From positions 268,289-332,288 of the forward strand of contig NZ_FTOI01000002.1 of assembly GCF_900156725.1 (NCBI RefSeq): 64,000 nt of DNA, read 5' to 3'. The DNA is from Kaistella chaponensis. GTDB lineage: Bacteria; Bacteroidota; Bacteroidia; Flavobacteriales; Weeksellaceae. Shown here piece by piece: positions 56,470-64,000 of this stretch. The notes beneath the pieces were generated by a model that was given only the letters and a program-made list of their open reading frames with translations, had not been told where the DNA came from and searched no databases. A program made the translations under genes and the position numbers. How positions within the stretch are numbered: the stretch's first letter is position 1; every line of letters starts with the position of its first letter.

Positions 56470-57207
56470 ATGCCAGAAGGACCTTCCATCGTTTTTTTAA
56501 AAAACAAACTGACTCGTTACAGAAGCAAAACCGTTTCTGAAGCTTCTGGTTATGGGGAAATGGATAAATCCAGAATCGCCAATATTCAACTGATGGATAT
56601 TGATACCTATGGAAAAAATTTGCTTTTTGTTTTCAAAGATTTCTTTATTGGCGTTCATTTGGGATTGTTTGGAAGCATGTTGATCAATAAACGCAAAAAA
56701 GTAAATGCGAGTTTTGCCCTTCATTTTTCTGATGCCGAGATTAATTTTTACGTTGCTAAAACAAAATTTCATCCCGGAAAACCGAAAGATATTTTCAATT
56801 TTAAAACCGATATTTTAAAACCGGAATTCGATCCCGAATTTATTACCGAAGAATTAAAAAAAGAAAAATACGCTTCTCAAATGATTGGCGATGTGCTCAT
56901 GGATCAAAATGTTTTCACCGGTGTGGGAAATATTATTCGTGTAGAAGTGCTTTATCGCGCAAAAATTCATCCGGAAAGTATCGTTAAAGAAATTCCCGAA
57001 AAGAAATTGCAGTTTTTATTTAAAGCCGTGGTTGCTTACGCAGAAGAATTTCTACATTTAATGAAAACGGATGAAGTAAAAGAATTAGCTTGGGTTTACG
57101 GAAAAAAAATCTGCCCGAAAGATAAGACACAACTCGTCATTGAAGAAATGGGTAAAGTAAAACGCAAAACCTACGTCTGCTTAAAATGTCAGAAACGCTA
57201 CACATAA
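56470..57207 (+). CDS. Fpg/Nei-family DNA glycosylase
   Basis: 245 aa. Starts MPEGPS, with the catalytic Pro2-Glu3 of this family; the H2TH segment is SQMIGDVLMDQNVFTGVGNIIRVEVLYRAKIHP (residues about 138-170). The C-terminal zinc finger is ICPKDKT...YVCLKCQKRY, with three cysteines only. The usual fourth (C-x2-C in the first half) is Asp. It removes oxidised bases and nicks the abasic site. It is convergent with cysM. Confidence 0.9.
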   Translation: MPEGPSIVFLKNKLTRYRSKTVSEASGYGEMDKSRIANIQLMDIDTYGKNLLFVFKDFFIGVHLGLFGSMLINKRKKVNASFALHFSDAEINFYVAKTKFHPGKPKDIFNFKTDILKPEFDPEFITEELKKEKYASQMIGDVLMDQNVFTGVGNIIRVEVLYRAKIHPESIVKEIPEKKLQFLFKAVVAYAEEFLHLMKTDEVKELAWVYGKKICPKDKTQLVIEEMGKVKRKTYVCLKCQKRYT

Positions 57208-57237
57208 AAAAATCCTGCGGTCTATTCGCAGGATTTT
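57207..57237. terminator. bidirectional terminator between glycosylase and cysM
   Basis: AAAATCCTGCG (57209-57219) and CGCAGGATTTT (57227-57237) are exact complements with a 7-nt loop, with A/T tracts on both sides. Confidence 0.85.
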
Positions 57238-57261
57238 AGTTGGAGGAATAAATTTCGAAAA

Positions 57262-58194
57262 TTATCCTTGATAAGGATTCTCTTCAAAAAGCCCGTCAAC
57301 AGACCAATATCTTTCTCCTGTATCGTAATTGAAAGTCAAAACAACTGAACCTTCTGGGATTTCTGCTAGTTTTTTATTCACTGCAGCCAATGAAGCACCT
57401 GTAGAAATCCCAGCTAAAATTCCTTCTTCGGCAGCTGATCTTTGCGCAAAAGTAAAGGCTTCCTGTTTTTCCACCTGAATGATGCCATCTAAAAGATCCG
57501 TCTGTAAATTTTTTGGAACAAAACCAGCTCCGATTCCTTGTAAAGGATGCGGTCCAGGTTTTCCGCCAGAAATAACCGGGGAATCTGTAGGTTCCACCGC
57601 GAAACTTTTCATATTCGGGAATTTTTGTTTTAAAATTTCGGTAACTCCTGTAATGTGACCACCTGTTCCAACTCCTGTGATGAGGTAATCAATGCCATTT
57701 GGAAAATCATTTAGAATTTCCTGAGCCGTTGTTTTCGCATGAATTTCTGGATTGGCAGGATTTTCAAATTGCTGTGGAATCCATGAGTTTTCAGTTTCTT
57801 CAGCCATTTGCATCGCTTTTTTAATCGCTCCTGAAGTTCCTTCTTCTTTTGGCGTCAAAACGAATGAAGCTCCATAAGAACTCATCAGTTTTCTGCGTTC
57901 CACACTCATGCTTTCCGGCATTACAAGAACTAATTTGTAGCCTTTTACCGCACAAACCATTGCTAAACCAACACCAGTATTTCCAGAAGTTGGCTCGATA
58001 ATCAATGTGTCTTTATTAATTGTTCCGTCTTTTTCGGCTTTTTCAATCATGGCCAAAGCGATTCGGTCTTTCAAACTTCCACCTGGATTTTGTTTTTCAA
58101 GTTTCATCCAAACTTCGACGGAATTGGGGAAAATTTTATTGATTTTGATCACCGGTGTATTTCCGATGGCTTCTAAGATATTGTGTAATTTCAT
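57262..58194 (-). CDS. cysM: cysteine synthase (O-acetylserine sulfhydrylase)
   Basis: 310 aa. PLP-enzyme motifs: [17 protein letters not shown] with the Schiff-base lysine (about residue 42), [30 protein letters not shown]. The shorter length and [16 protein letters not shown] are consistent with CysM, though CysK is possible. It makes cysteine from O-acetylserine and sulfide or thiosulfate. It follows cysE by 92 nt in the same direction. Confidence 0.92.
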   Translation of the reverse strand: MKLHNILEAIGNTPVIKINKIFPNSVEVWMKLEKQNPGGSLKDRIALAMIEKAEKDGTINKDTLIIEPTSGNTGVGLAMVCAVKGYKLVLVMPESMSVERRKLMSSYGASFVLTPKEEGTSGAIKKAMQMAEETENSWIPQQFENPANPEIHAKTTAQEILNDFPNGIDYLITGVGTGGHITGVTEILKQKFPNMKSFAVEPTDSPVISGGKPGPHPLQGIGAGFVPKNLQTDLLDGIIQVEKQEAFTFAQRSAAEEGILAGISTGASLAAVNKKLAEIPEGSVVLTFNYDTGERYWSVDGLFEENPYQG

Positions 58195-58286
58195 AAATAA
58201 ATTTTTTAAACTTTGTAAATTATTGGAGCTTTCTCATTCTTAAGATGAATAACCCTATTCAAGGTCGGCTGGTGTGAAATTTAGTT

Positions 58287-59102
58287 TTATATGCTAAAAA
58301 TAATCGGTTCATTTCCTGGGAATTTATTCTTCACTGTGACTTGACCTTTGTGAAAAACCACCGAATTGGGTGCCACACTTTCCGTAATCCAAACATTTCC
58401 GCCAATCAAAGCATTTTTTCCGATGATGGTTTCTCCGCCGAGAATCGTAGCATTTGCATAAATCACAACACCATCATCAATGGTTGGATGCCGTTTTACA
58501 TTTTGTAAATTTTTAGCGACCGAATGTGCGCCCAAAGTCACGCCTTGATAAATTTTTACGTGATTTCCAATCACGGTTGTTTCTCCAATTACAATTCCTG
58601 TGCCGTGATCGATGAAAAAATGTTCACCAATCTGAGCTCCTGGATTAATGTCGATTCCGGTTTTGCTGTGCGCAAATTCTGTCCAGATTCTGGGAATTAA
58701 TGGAATGTTATTTTTGTAAAGTTCATGTGCAAACCGATAAACTGCAATCGCAAAAAAGCCGGGATAAGAAAACATGACTTCTTCTTTGCTTTGTGCAGCG
58801 GGATCATTGTCAACAATTGTTTGCGCGTCATTTTGCAGTAACTGGTAAACTTTGGGGAAACTTTCAAAAAAATGATTGGTTTTTAAATGTTCTTGCGTAT
58901 CTGTTACGGAACATAAAATTTCATTAAACTCCATTTTGAACTCATTTAAACGAATCTCTATATTGCTGAGTTCGGAGCATCTTTGGTATTCCAGAAAAAA
59001 AATAAACCGGAAAAATCGATCAATAAAATCTTCAATCTTCTTTTTATCAATGTCGTATTTTCGGGTAGAGTACCCTTCGTGAAGTATTTTTGCAAACCCC
59101 AT
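58287..59102 (-). CDS. cysE: serine O-acetyltransferase
   Basis: 271 aa. An N-terminal helical domain is followed by a left-handed beta-helix with hexapeptide repeats: [71 protein letters not shown], including the catalytic histidine in IDHGTG. It makes O-acetylserine for CysM, encoded next. The long form resembles the EpsC-like serine acetyltransferases of Bacteroidota. Confidence 0.93.
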   Translation of the reverse strand: MGFAKILHEGYSTRKYDIDKKKIEDFIDRFFRFIFFLEYQRCSELSNIEIRLNEFKMEFNEILCSVTDTQEHLKTNHFFESFPKVYQLLQNDAQTIVDNDPAAQSKEEVMFSYPGFFAIAVYRFAHELYKNNIPLIPRIWTEFAHSKTGIDINPGAQIGEHFFIDHGTGIVIGETTVIGNHVKIYQGVTLGAHSVAKNLQNVKRHPTIDDGVVIYANATILGGETIIGKNALIGGNVWITESVAPNSVVFHKGQVTVKNKFPGNEPIIFSI

Positions 59103-59243
59103 TTTGAATTTTAATTTGAAACAAATTTACTACATAATTGCACTTGTACTGTTGATTTAAGGTAAGAAAAAATGGGTTCGAATATCGATGAACGCTATTA
59201 GAAAATGCGTTTCATTTTTAAGAAAATTTTATTAAGACCATAA

Positions 59244-59274
59244 TTGGTCAAAACTTGAATATTTCGTAAATTTA
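59244..59274 (+). promoter_or_regulatory. mdh promoter
   Basis: TTG (59244-59246), a 20-nt spacer, then TAAATTTA (59267-59274), one base from the TAnnTTTG consensus. Confidence 0.5.
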
Positions 59275-59367
59275 CACGTCATAAAAAAATGAATGATCCA
59301 TTAAAATAACAGAGGAAAGAAATTTCATTAAAGCCTTTAAAATTAATAAATCTATAAATAAATAGTT

Positions 59368-60294
59368 ATGAAAGTTACCGTAGTAGGAGCAGGAGCAGTT
59401 GGCGCAAGTTGCGCAGAATACATTGCAATGAAAGATTTCGCTGCAGAAGTGGTGTTGGTTGACATTAAAGAAGGTTTCGCCGAAGGAAAAGCCATGGATT
59501 TAATGCAAACCGCTTCTTTAAATGGTTTTGATACCAAAATCACCGGAACTACTGGAGATTACAGCAAAACCGCTGGTTCGAAAGTTGCCGTAATTACTTC
59601 CGGAATTCCAAGAAAACCTGGAATGACAAGAGAAGAATTGATCGGTATCAATGCAGGTATTGTGAAAGATGTTACTGCAAACTTGGTAAAACATTCTCCA
59701 AATGTAATCATCATCGTAGTTTCTAATCCTATGGATACGATGGCTTACTTGGTTCATAAAACTTCTGGTTTACCGAAAAATCAAATTATCGGAATGGGTG
59801 GAGCTTTGGATTCTGCTCGTTTCAAATACAGATTAGCTGAAGCTTTAGAATGTCCAATTTCTGATGTAGATGGAATGGTAATCGCAGCTCACAGTGATAC
59901 AGGAATGTTGCCTTTGATGAGCAAAGCTACCAGAAATGGTGTTCCGGTTACTGAATTTTTGAGTGCAGAAAAACAAGCTTTTGTAGAAGAAGAAACCAAA
60001 GTTGGTGGTGCTACTTTAACAAAATTATTGGGAACTTCAGCTTGGTACGCTCCAGGTGCGGCGGTTTCTGTGATGGTTCAGGCAATTCTTTGCGACCACA
60101 AAAAAATGATTCCTTGTTCCTTAATGTTAGACGGTGAATATGGCGAAAGCGATATCTGTCTTGGAGTTCCTGCAATTATCGGTGCAAACGGTGTTGAAAA
60201 AATTGTAGAAATCTCTTTAACAGATTCAGAAAAAGAAAAATTTGCTACCGCTGCAAAAGCAGTAAGAGAGGTGAATGGAGATTTGAAATTCTAA
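59368..60294 (+). CDS. mdh: malate dehydrogenase
   Basis: 308 aa. NAD-binding GAGAVGAS at the N-terminus, IPRKPGMTREELIGINA (substrate arginine), VVSNPMDTMAYL and the catalytic histidine in MVIAAHSDTGMLPLMS. It belongs to the LDH-like tetrameric malate dehydrogenase group of Bacteroidota and links malate to oxaloacetate in the TCA cycle. It is a single gene. Its 3' terminal sequence is partly repeated downstream. Confidence 0.95.
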   Translation: MKVTVVGAGAVGASCAEYIAMKDFAAEVVLVDIKEGFAEGKAMDLMQTASLNGFDTKITGTTGDYSKTAGSKVAVITSGIPRKPGMTREELIGINAGIVKDVTANLVKHSPNVIIIVVSNPMDTMAYLVHKTSGLPKNQIIGMGGALDSARFKYRLAEALECPISDVDGMVIAAHSDTGMLPLMSKATRNGVPVTEFLSAEKQAFVEEETKVGGATLTKLLGTSAWYAPGAAVSVMVQAILCDHKKMIPCSLMLDGEYGESDICLGVPAIIGANGVEKIVEISLTDSEKEKFATAAKAVREVNGDLKF

Positions 60295-60356
60295 GAAAAA
60301 GAAAATCCACCAAGCTACGAAGTAGCGAAATCATCAGCAAAGGGTGAAGCCCTTTG

Positions 60357-60378
60357 AAAATGGATTTGAAATTCTAAT
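60357..60378 (+). repeat. short imperfect repeat of the mdh 3' end
   Basis: ATGGATTTGAAATTCTAA here matches the last codons and stop of mdh (ATGGAGATTTGAAATTCTAA, 60274-60293) except for two bases. In between lie about 65 nt with a small hairpin (AAAGGG...CCCTTT). The 60295-60705 gap otherwise holds the hairpin repeat at 60484 and an AT-rich leader. Confidence 0.6.
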
Positions 60379-60483
60379 ACAATTTCCATAAAATACAGAA
60401 ACGCATCTTTTCGAAGGTGCGTTTTCTTTTGGAGCAACAAAATATTTATTTTGTTAGAAAACCCGTCGCGCTTTCCACTCTAT

Positions 60484-60551
60484 CTTTTTTGTCATTGCGA
60501 ACAACGTAAAGTTATCAGTAGAAAATGTTCGGCAACGCAATAACAAAAAAG
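60484..60551. repeat. dispersed hairpin repeat, copy 1
   Basis: CTTTTTTGTCATTGCG (60484-60499) and CGCAATAACAAAAAAG (60536-60551) are inverted repeats (one mismatch) around the GAACAACGTAAAG body. It shares its left half and the flanking CTTTCCACTC with copy 2 at 63799, so it is a REP/MITE-like intergenic repeat. Confidence 0.7.
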
Positions 60552-60705
60552 GATGCCGTTTCAATCGCGGCTAAAATTAAGTTCAGGTTTTCTTTCTACT
60601 TTTTCTTTCTTCTAATTTCAAAAATTCATAAAAAGTTCATTCTCTCTTTCAATTTTAAACCCTTAAATTTGCCCTTTAAAATTCATCATCTGTAAATTTC
60701 TTATT

Positions 60706-62346
60706 ATGTTAAAAAATCTCGGAATTCTATTTTTAACTGTACTTTCAACTGGCTTCAATGCTCAGAAAAATAAATCGTCGCAAATCGAAAGACCAAAACT
60801 CGTCGTAGGTTTGGTGGTGGATCAAATGCGGTGGGATTATCTGTATCGCTATTATGAAAAATACCAGAATGATGGTTTCAAACGTCTTCTCAATCAGGGA
60901 TATTCTTTGAATAATGTTCATATCAATTATATTCCAACCTACACTGCGATTGGTCATACCACCATTTACACCGGTTCTGTTCCTGCGATTCATGGGATTG
61001 CCGGAAACGATTGGTTCGATAAATCCACCGGAAAAAATAGGTATTGCACAGAAGATGACACCGTGAAACCTGTAGGAACGGAAAGTCCAAAAGTCGGAAA
61101 TCAATCTCCCAGAAATTTATGGTCCACTACCATTACAGATGAACTTCGATTGGCCACTAATTTTCAGGCAAAAGTGATCGGGGTTTCTTTGAAAGATCGG
61201 GCTTCAATTCTTCCGGCTGGACACCATCCGACCGGCGCTTATTGGTTTGATGATACCACCGGAAATTTTATTACGAGTTCTTATTATATGGAAGCTTTGC
61301 CAAAATGGGTGAATGATTTTAATGCTCAAAAAGTTCCGGATGAATTGGTGAAAAATGGTTGGAACACTTTGCTTCCAATTAATCAATACACCGAAAGTTC
61401 ACCCGATAATTCTCCGTGGGAAGGACTTCTGGGTAGTGCAAAAACGCCAACTTTTCCGTACAGTAATTTAGCAGCAGATTACCAAGCCAAAAAAGATAAC
61501 ATTCGTTCCACGCCGTTTGGAAATACTTTAACTTTGAAAATTGCAGAAGCCTCGATTAAAGGAGAAAGTTTAGGAGCCGATGAAATCACCGATTTTTTAG
61601 CGATCAATTTAGCTTCTACCGATTATGCAGGACATAAATTTGGACCCAATTCTATCGAAGTTGAAGATGTTTATTTAAGATTAGACCGGGATTTGGCAGC
61701 GTTTTTTAAATATTTAGATCAAAATATTGGTAAAGATCAGTACACCGTTTTTCTCTCTGCAGATCATGGTGGAGCGCATTCCGAAGGTTTTATGGAAGCG
61801 CACAAAATGCCTACAGGATTTTACGGAGAAGACAATAAGGAATTCAATAAAATGCTGAAAGACCAATTTAATGTGGAAAAATTGATTATTAAAATAACGA
61901 ACAATCAGGTTTACTTAGATGACAAATTGATGTCGGATAATAAATTGGATGTAGATCAAGTGAAACAATATTTAATTGATATTTTAAACAAAGATCAATC
62001 AGTGTTATTTGCAGTAGATATGAAAAAAGCAGGTTCATCTTCCGTTCCGGAACCGATAAAAACTCGAATTGTGAATGGATACAATTGGCAAAGAAGTGGT
62101 GATATTCAAGTGATTTACCACGATTCCTGGTTGCCAACTTATTCGAAAACGGGCACCACACATGGATCGTGGAATTCTTACGATTCTCATATCCCTTTGA
62201 TTTTTATGGGATGGGGAATTAAAAACGGCGAAAGCAACAAAGATTACAACATGACCGATATTGCGCCCACTTTATCCGCTTTACTTCACATTCAGTTCCC
62301 AAGTGGAACAATCGGAAATCCAATTACAGAAGTCATTGGTAAATAA
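60706..62346 (+). CDS. pafA: PafA-type alkaline phosphatase
   Basis: 546 aa. A signal peptide (ILFLTVLSTGFNAQ) is followed by VGLVVDQMRWDYLYRY, the nucleophile region IPTYTAIGHTTIYTGSVPAIHGIAGNDW with the catalytic Thr, NLASTDYAGHKFGPNS and SADHGGAHSE with metal ligands, and a late THGSWNSYDSHIPLIFMGWGI histidine. This matches PafA of flavobacteria, a phosphate-insensitive periplasmic phosphomonoesterase. Single gene with its own terminator. Confidence 0.94.
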   Translation: MLKNLGILFLTVLSTGFNAQKNKSSQIERPKLVVGLVVDQMRWDYLYRYYEKYQNDGFKRLLNQGYSLNNVHINYIPTYTAIGHTTIYTGSVPAIHGIAGNDWFDKSTGKNRYCTEDDTVKPVGTESPKVGNQSPRNLWSTTITDELRLATNFQAKVIGVSLKDRASILPAGHHPTGAYWFDDTTGNFITSSYYMEALPKWVNDFNAQKVPDELVKNGWNTLLPINQYTESSPDNSPWEGLLGSAKTPTFPYSNLAADYQAKKDNIRSTPFGNTLTLKIAEASIKGESLGADEITDFLAINLASTDYAGHKFGPNSIEVEDVYLRLDRDLAAFFKYLDQNIGKDQYTVFLSADHGGAHSEGFMEAHKMPTGFYGEDNKEFNKMLKDQFNVEKLIIKITNNQVYLDDKLMSDNKLDVDQVKQYLIDILNKDQSVLFAVDMKKAGSSSVPEPIKTRIVNGYNWQRSGDIQVIYHDSWLPTYSKTGTTHGSWNSYDSHIPLIFMGWGIKNGESNKDYNMTDIAPTLSALLHIQFPSGTIGNPITEVIGK

Positions 62347-62373
62347 ATTTTGTAGATGTTATATAAATATTTA

Positions 62374-62397
62374 AAAGCCGCTTTCGAGCGGTTTTTT
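62374..62397 (+). terminator. terminator after pafA
   Basis: AGCCGCT, TTCG loop, AGCGGTT, then a T run. Confidence 0.8.
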
Positions 62398-62550
62398 GTT
62401 TAGAAAGTTTAAACATGAGTTGCACAAACCTTTTGCATAAATTTCACAAATCCAATTCCAAAAAAATAGCGCTAAAACTTCTATGTACTCCGCATTTTAC
62501 TAAAAAGACTAATGTGACTAATGTGTTAAAGCTAATCACTTTTTTGGTCA

Positions 62551-62578
62551 AAAAAAAAGACCGCATCACTGCAGTCTT
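62551..62578 (-). terminator. terminator of the DUF4136 gene
   Basis: On the minus strand AAGACTGC and GCGGTCTT arms (one mismatch) are followed by a T run. Confidence 0.65.
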
Positions 62579-62595
62579 CAATATATTCTAAAAAA

Positions 62596-63132
62596 TTATT
62601 TCATTTTATTTGGTGGATAATTTGCCATAATTTGCGCTACAATTTCTGGGATTTGTTTCTGTTTTGCTTTGGGTGAATCTACAGAGATTCCGCTTCCAAT
62701 TCCTTGCCACACCAATTTTTGCGTTCTCGCATCAATCAAATCCAAAATCAAAGCACCTTCATTGTAATTGGACGACCAGGTTCTGTTCATTCCAACTCCC
62801 CATCCAAAACTTCCGCCCCATCCGTACATTCCGTAAGGTCTAGAACTTTGCACATCCTGAATTTTTTTGTAATTCGCTTTTACGTTAACAATAAGATCCG
62901 GATTGTCACCTACGCTCAAACCTTTCAGTTGAAGCTGTTTCGAAACCTCGTTTAACACGCGATCTTTATCGATATCGTTCATTTTTAAATCATCAACTCT
63001 CAATTTATACGTTTTGTACATATTGAAATTTGCGGTCTCTGCATAATCAGATTTCACCTGAAAAGGGCTGCAAGAAGCAAGTCCCAACGTCGCAGAAGCC
63101 AATAATAGTAAGAAATATTTTTTGCTCATCAT
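62596..63132 (-). CDS. DUF4136 lipoprotein
   Basis: 178 aa from the ATG at 63132 (MMSKKYFLLLL); a longer start nine codons upstream lacks support. The lipobox ends LGLASC. The DUF4136 domain shows FNMYKTYKL, DLIVNVKANYKKIQDVQS and GALILDLIDARTQKLVWQGIGSG, as in the family. Function unknown, outer-membrane or periplasmic. Gly/Trp-rich segment GMYGWGGSFGWGVGM in the middle. Confidence 0.88.
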   Translation of the reverse strand: MMSKKYFLLLLASATLGLASCSPFQVKSDYAETANFNMYKTYKLRVDDLKMNDIDKDRVLNEVSKQLQLKGLSVGDNPDLIVNVKANYKKIQDVQSSRPYGMYGWGGSFGWGVGMNRTWSSNYNEGALILDLIDARTQKLVWQGIGSGISVDSPKAKQKQIPEIVAQIMANYPPNKMK

Positions 63133-63188
63133 TTGATTTTTTTTTAATTGGTTATACAATTCCCGGATTTTTCCTAAACTTTTTCTTA

Positions 63189-63389
63189 TTATTTATCATG
63201 AGGATCTTTTAAAACTTCTGCCGTCACTTTTTTAAAAGAATCGGTTTTCTTGTCGTATCCAAACGGACAATGTTTACACCCACTTTTGCAGCAATATCCA
63301 CGTTTTAGATGGAAATGTTCTGTAAAAACTTTGTAACCCTGTTCGTTGTAGTAAAAGTCTTCGTGTTCTTTGATGGAATTTTGCGTCAT
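63189..63389 (-). CDS. DUF5522 Cys-rich small protein
   Basis: 66 aa. The core is GYKVFTEHFHLKRGYCCKSGCKHCPFGYDKK; the four cysteines (CC-x3-C-x2-C) suggest metal binding. Family members of the same length are widespread in Bacteroidota with no known function. It is divergent from the following gene. Confidence 0.85.
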   Translation of the reverse strand: MTQNSIKEHEDFYYNEQGYKVFTEHFHLKRGYCCKSGCKHCPFGYDKKTDSFKKVTAEVLKDPHDK

Positions 63390-63428
63390 AAGTTAAATCA
63401 GAATTGCTGAATTTGATATATTTGTGAG

Positions 63429-63761
63429 ATGATAATGGTGTGCCAATCGCTTCTCAAAAATACAAAAATTTCAGGGATTACTCTTTTCCCCTTCATCCTG
63501 CTAAAAAGGAAAGAAGATCTGCACAACAAAATCCTGCTCAATCACGAGAAAATTCACCTGCGACAACAAGTGGAACTTTTGGTCATTTTCTTTTATCTGT
63601 GGTATGTGGTGGAGTATTATTACCTCTATTTCAAACTAAAAGATTCCTTTCTCGCCTACAAATCAATCTCCTTCGAGCGCGAAGCTTATGCCATGGAAAA
63701 CGATTTGAATTATTTGGAAAAAAGAAAACTCTGGAGTTTCTGGAAATATATTTTGGACTAA
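63429..63761 (+). CDS. small membrane protein with an HEKIH metal motif
   Basis: 110 aa. LLNHEKIHLRQQVELLVIFFYLWYVVEYYYLYF combines an HExxH zinc-peptidase-like motif (residues about 38-42) with a hydrophobic segment, and a conserved-looking SFEREAYAMENDLNYLEKRK tail (a third ligand Glu is possible). I recall similar short proteins in Chryseobacterium annotated only as hypothetical. A peptidase activity is possible, but the protein is far shorter than M48/M56 peptidases. Confidence 0.7.
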   Translation: MIMVCQSLLKNTKISGITLFPFILLKRKEDLHNKILLNHEKIHLRQQVELLVIFFYLWYVVEYYYLYFKLKDSFLAYKSISFEREAYAMENDLNYLEKRKLWSFWKYILD

Positions 63762-63798
63762 TTTTTATTTGGGCGCCTATTTCCGCCTTCCACTCCCG

Positions 63799-63865
63799 CT
63801 TTTTTGTCATTGCGAACAAAGTGAAGCAATCCGTTGAACTTTTTCAGACTCGCAATAAAAAAAAG
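63799..63865. repeat. dispersed hairpin repeat, copy 2
   Basis: CTTTTTTGTCATTGCG (63799-63814) is identical to copy 1 and is paired with CGCAATAAAAAAAAGAG at 63851. The body GAACAAAGTGAAGCAATCC matches a common form of this intergenic repeat. From 63866 to 64000 I see no gene; an 11-bp inverted repeat AGCATTTAATT / AATTAAATGCT lies at 63921-63984. Confidence 0.7.
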
Positions 63866-64000
63866 AGCTCCGTTCCTTTAGATTTGTAATCGATAAAATT
63901 ATTAAATTTAGAAAGAGAAAAGCATTTAATTAAACTATGTTCCGCTCAGAGTAAAACTCAAGGCTTGATTCAGAATTAAATGCTCTTCCTTTCATTAAAA

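Noticed and set aside
56470..57207. Loss of function of the Fpg/Nei zinc finger (only three Cys)
   Set aside because: The catalytic Pro-Glu and H2TH are intact and the finger could use another ligand; too weak to call inactive.
1..64000. CRISPR arrays, tRNA or rRNA genes
   Set aside because: I looked for regularly spaced repeats and for tRNA TTCGANNC/CCA signatures near the att sites and gaps and saw none.

Overview
The window is chromosomal DNA from a member of the Bacteroidota, most likely a Chryseobacterium/Kaistella-like flavobacterium (Weeksellaceae). The signs are low GC, promoters of the TTG-N18/20-TAnnTTTG type, lipoprotein-rich exports, a clade II (Sec/lipoprotein) nitrous oxide reductase cluster, a PafA-type phosphatase, and Bacteroidota-style mobilization genes.

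Left core (1-17443): a cobalamin-riboswitch-controlled vitamin B12 uptake operon (BtuB-like TonB receptor plus a BtuG-like beta-propeller lipoprotein); ppk1 divergent from a Crp/Fnr regulator and its co-transcribed polytopic membrane protein; a fasciclin lipoprotein; and a nos gene set (cytochrome c, nosZ, a nos-associated membrane protein, nosL, nosD, nosF, nosY) divergent from a second cytochrome c; then dnaK. Three copies of a TRTGA-N6-TCATA palindrome sit at the same distance from TAnnTTTG boxes in front of crp, fasciclin and the nos genes. They outline a local regulon that I infer is controlled by the Crp/Fnr protein.

Integrated element (about 17425-41215): a 23.7 kb integrative mobilizable element lies at the 3' end of dnaK between 99-bp imperfect direct repeats (91/99 identical) that each carry the last dnaK codons and a terminator. 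Backbone: zinc-ribbon/HTH protein, tyrosine integrase, membrane protein, excisionase-like HTH, primase-helicase, a cluster of seven TTTGATGAG repeats, Toprim primase, MobC-like protein, relaxase and a mobilization-associated membrane protein. Cargo: a metallophosphoesterase with an in-frame stop, a low-molecular-weight phosphatase, a type I restriction system with an embedded RhuM gene, McrBC, a RhuM-Fic fusion, and a three-gene HipBST-type kinase toxin module.

Second defence block (41631-51555), outside the repeats: a different type I system (hsdR-hsdM-hsdS), a second McrBC and a decayed RhuM gene. The order parallels the element cargo, so this looks like a defence hotspot next to dnaK.

Right core (51612-64000): a DUF2975/YozG-like HTH pair with its own palindromic operator; a TPR protein; a very AT-rich two-gene insertion resembling the GAPS4 anti-phage pair, joined by overlap to an NdpA-type nucleoid-associated protein gene; Nei/Fpg glycosylase; the cysE-cysM cysteine pathway; mdh; pafA; two small lipoprotein/Cys-rich proteins; and two copies of a hairpin-forming intergenic repeat. 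No tRNA, rRNA or CRISPR array was seen. All family assignments were made by reading motifs; none was checked against a database.
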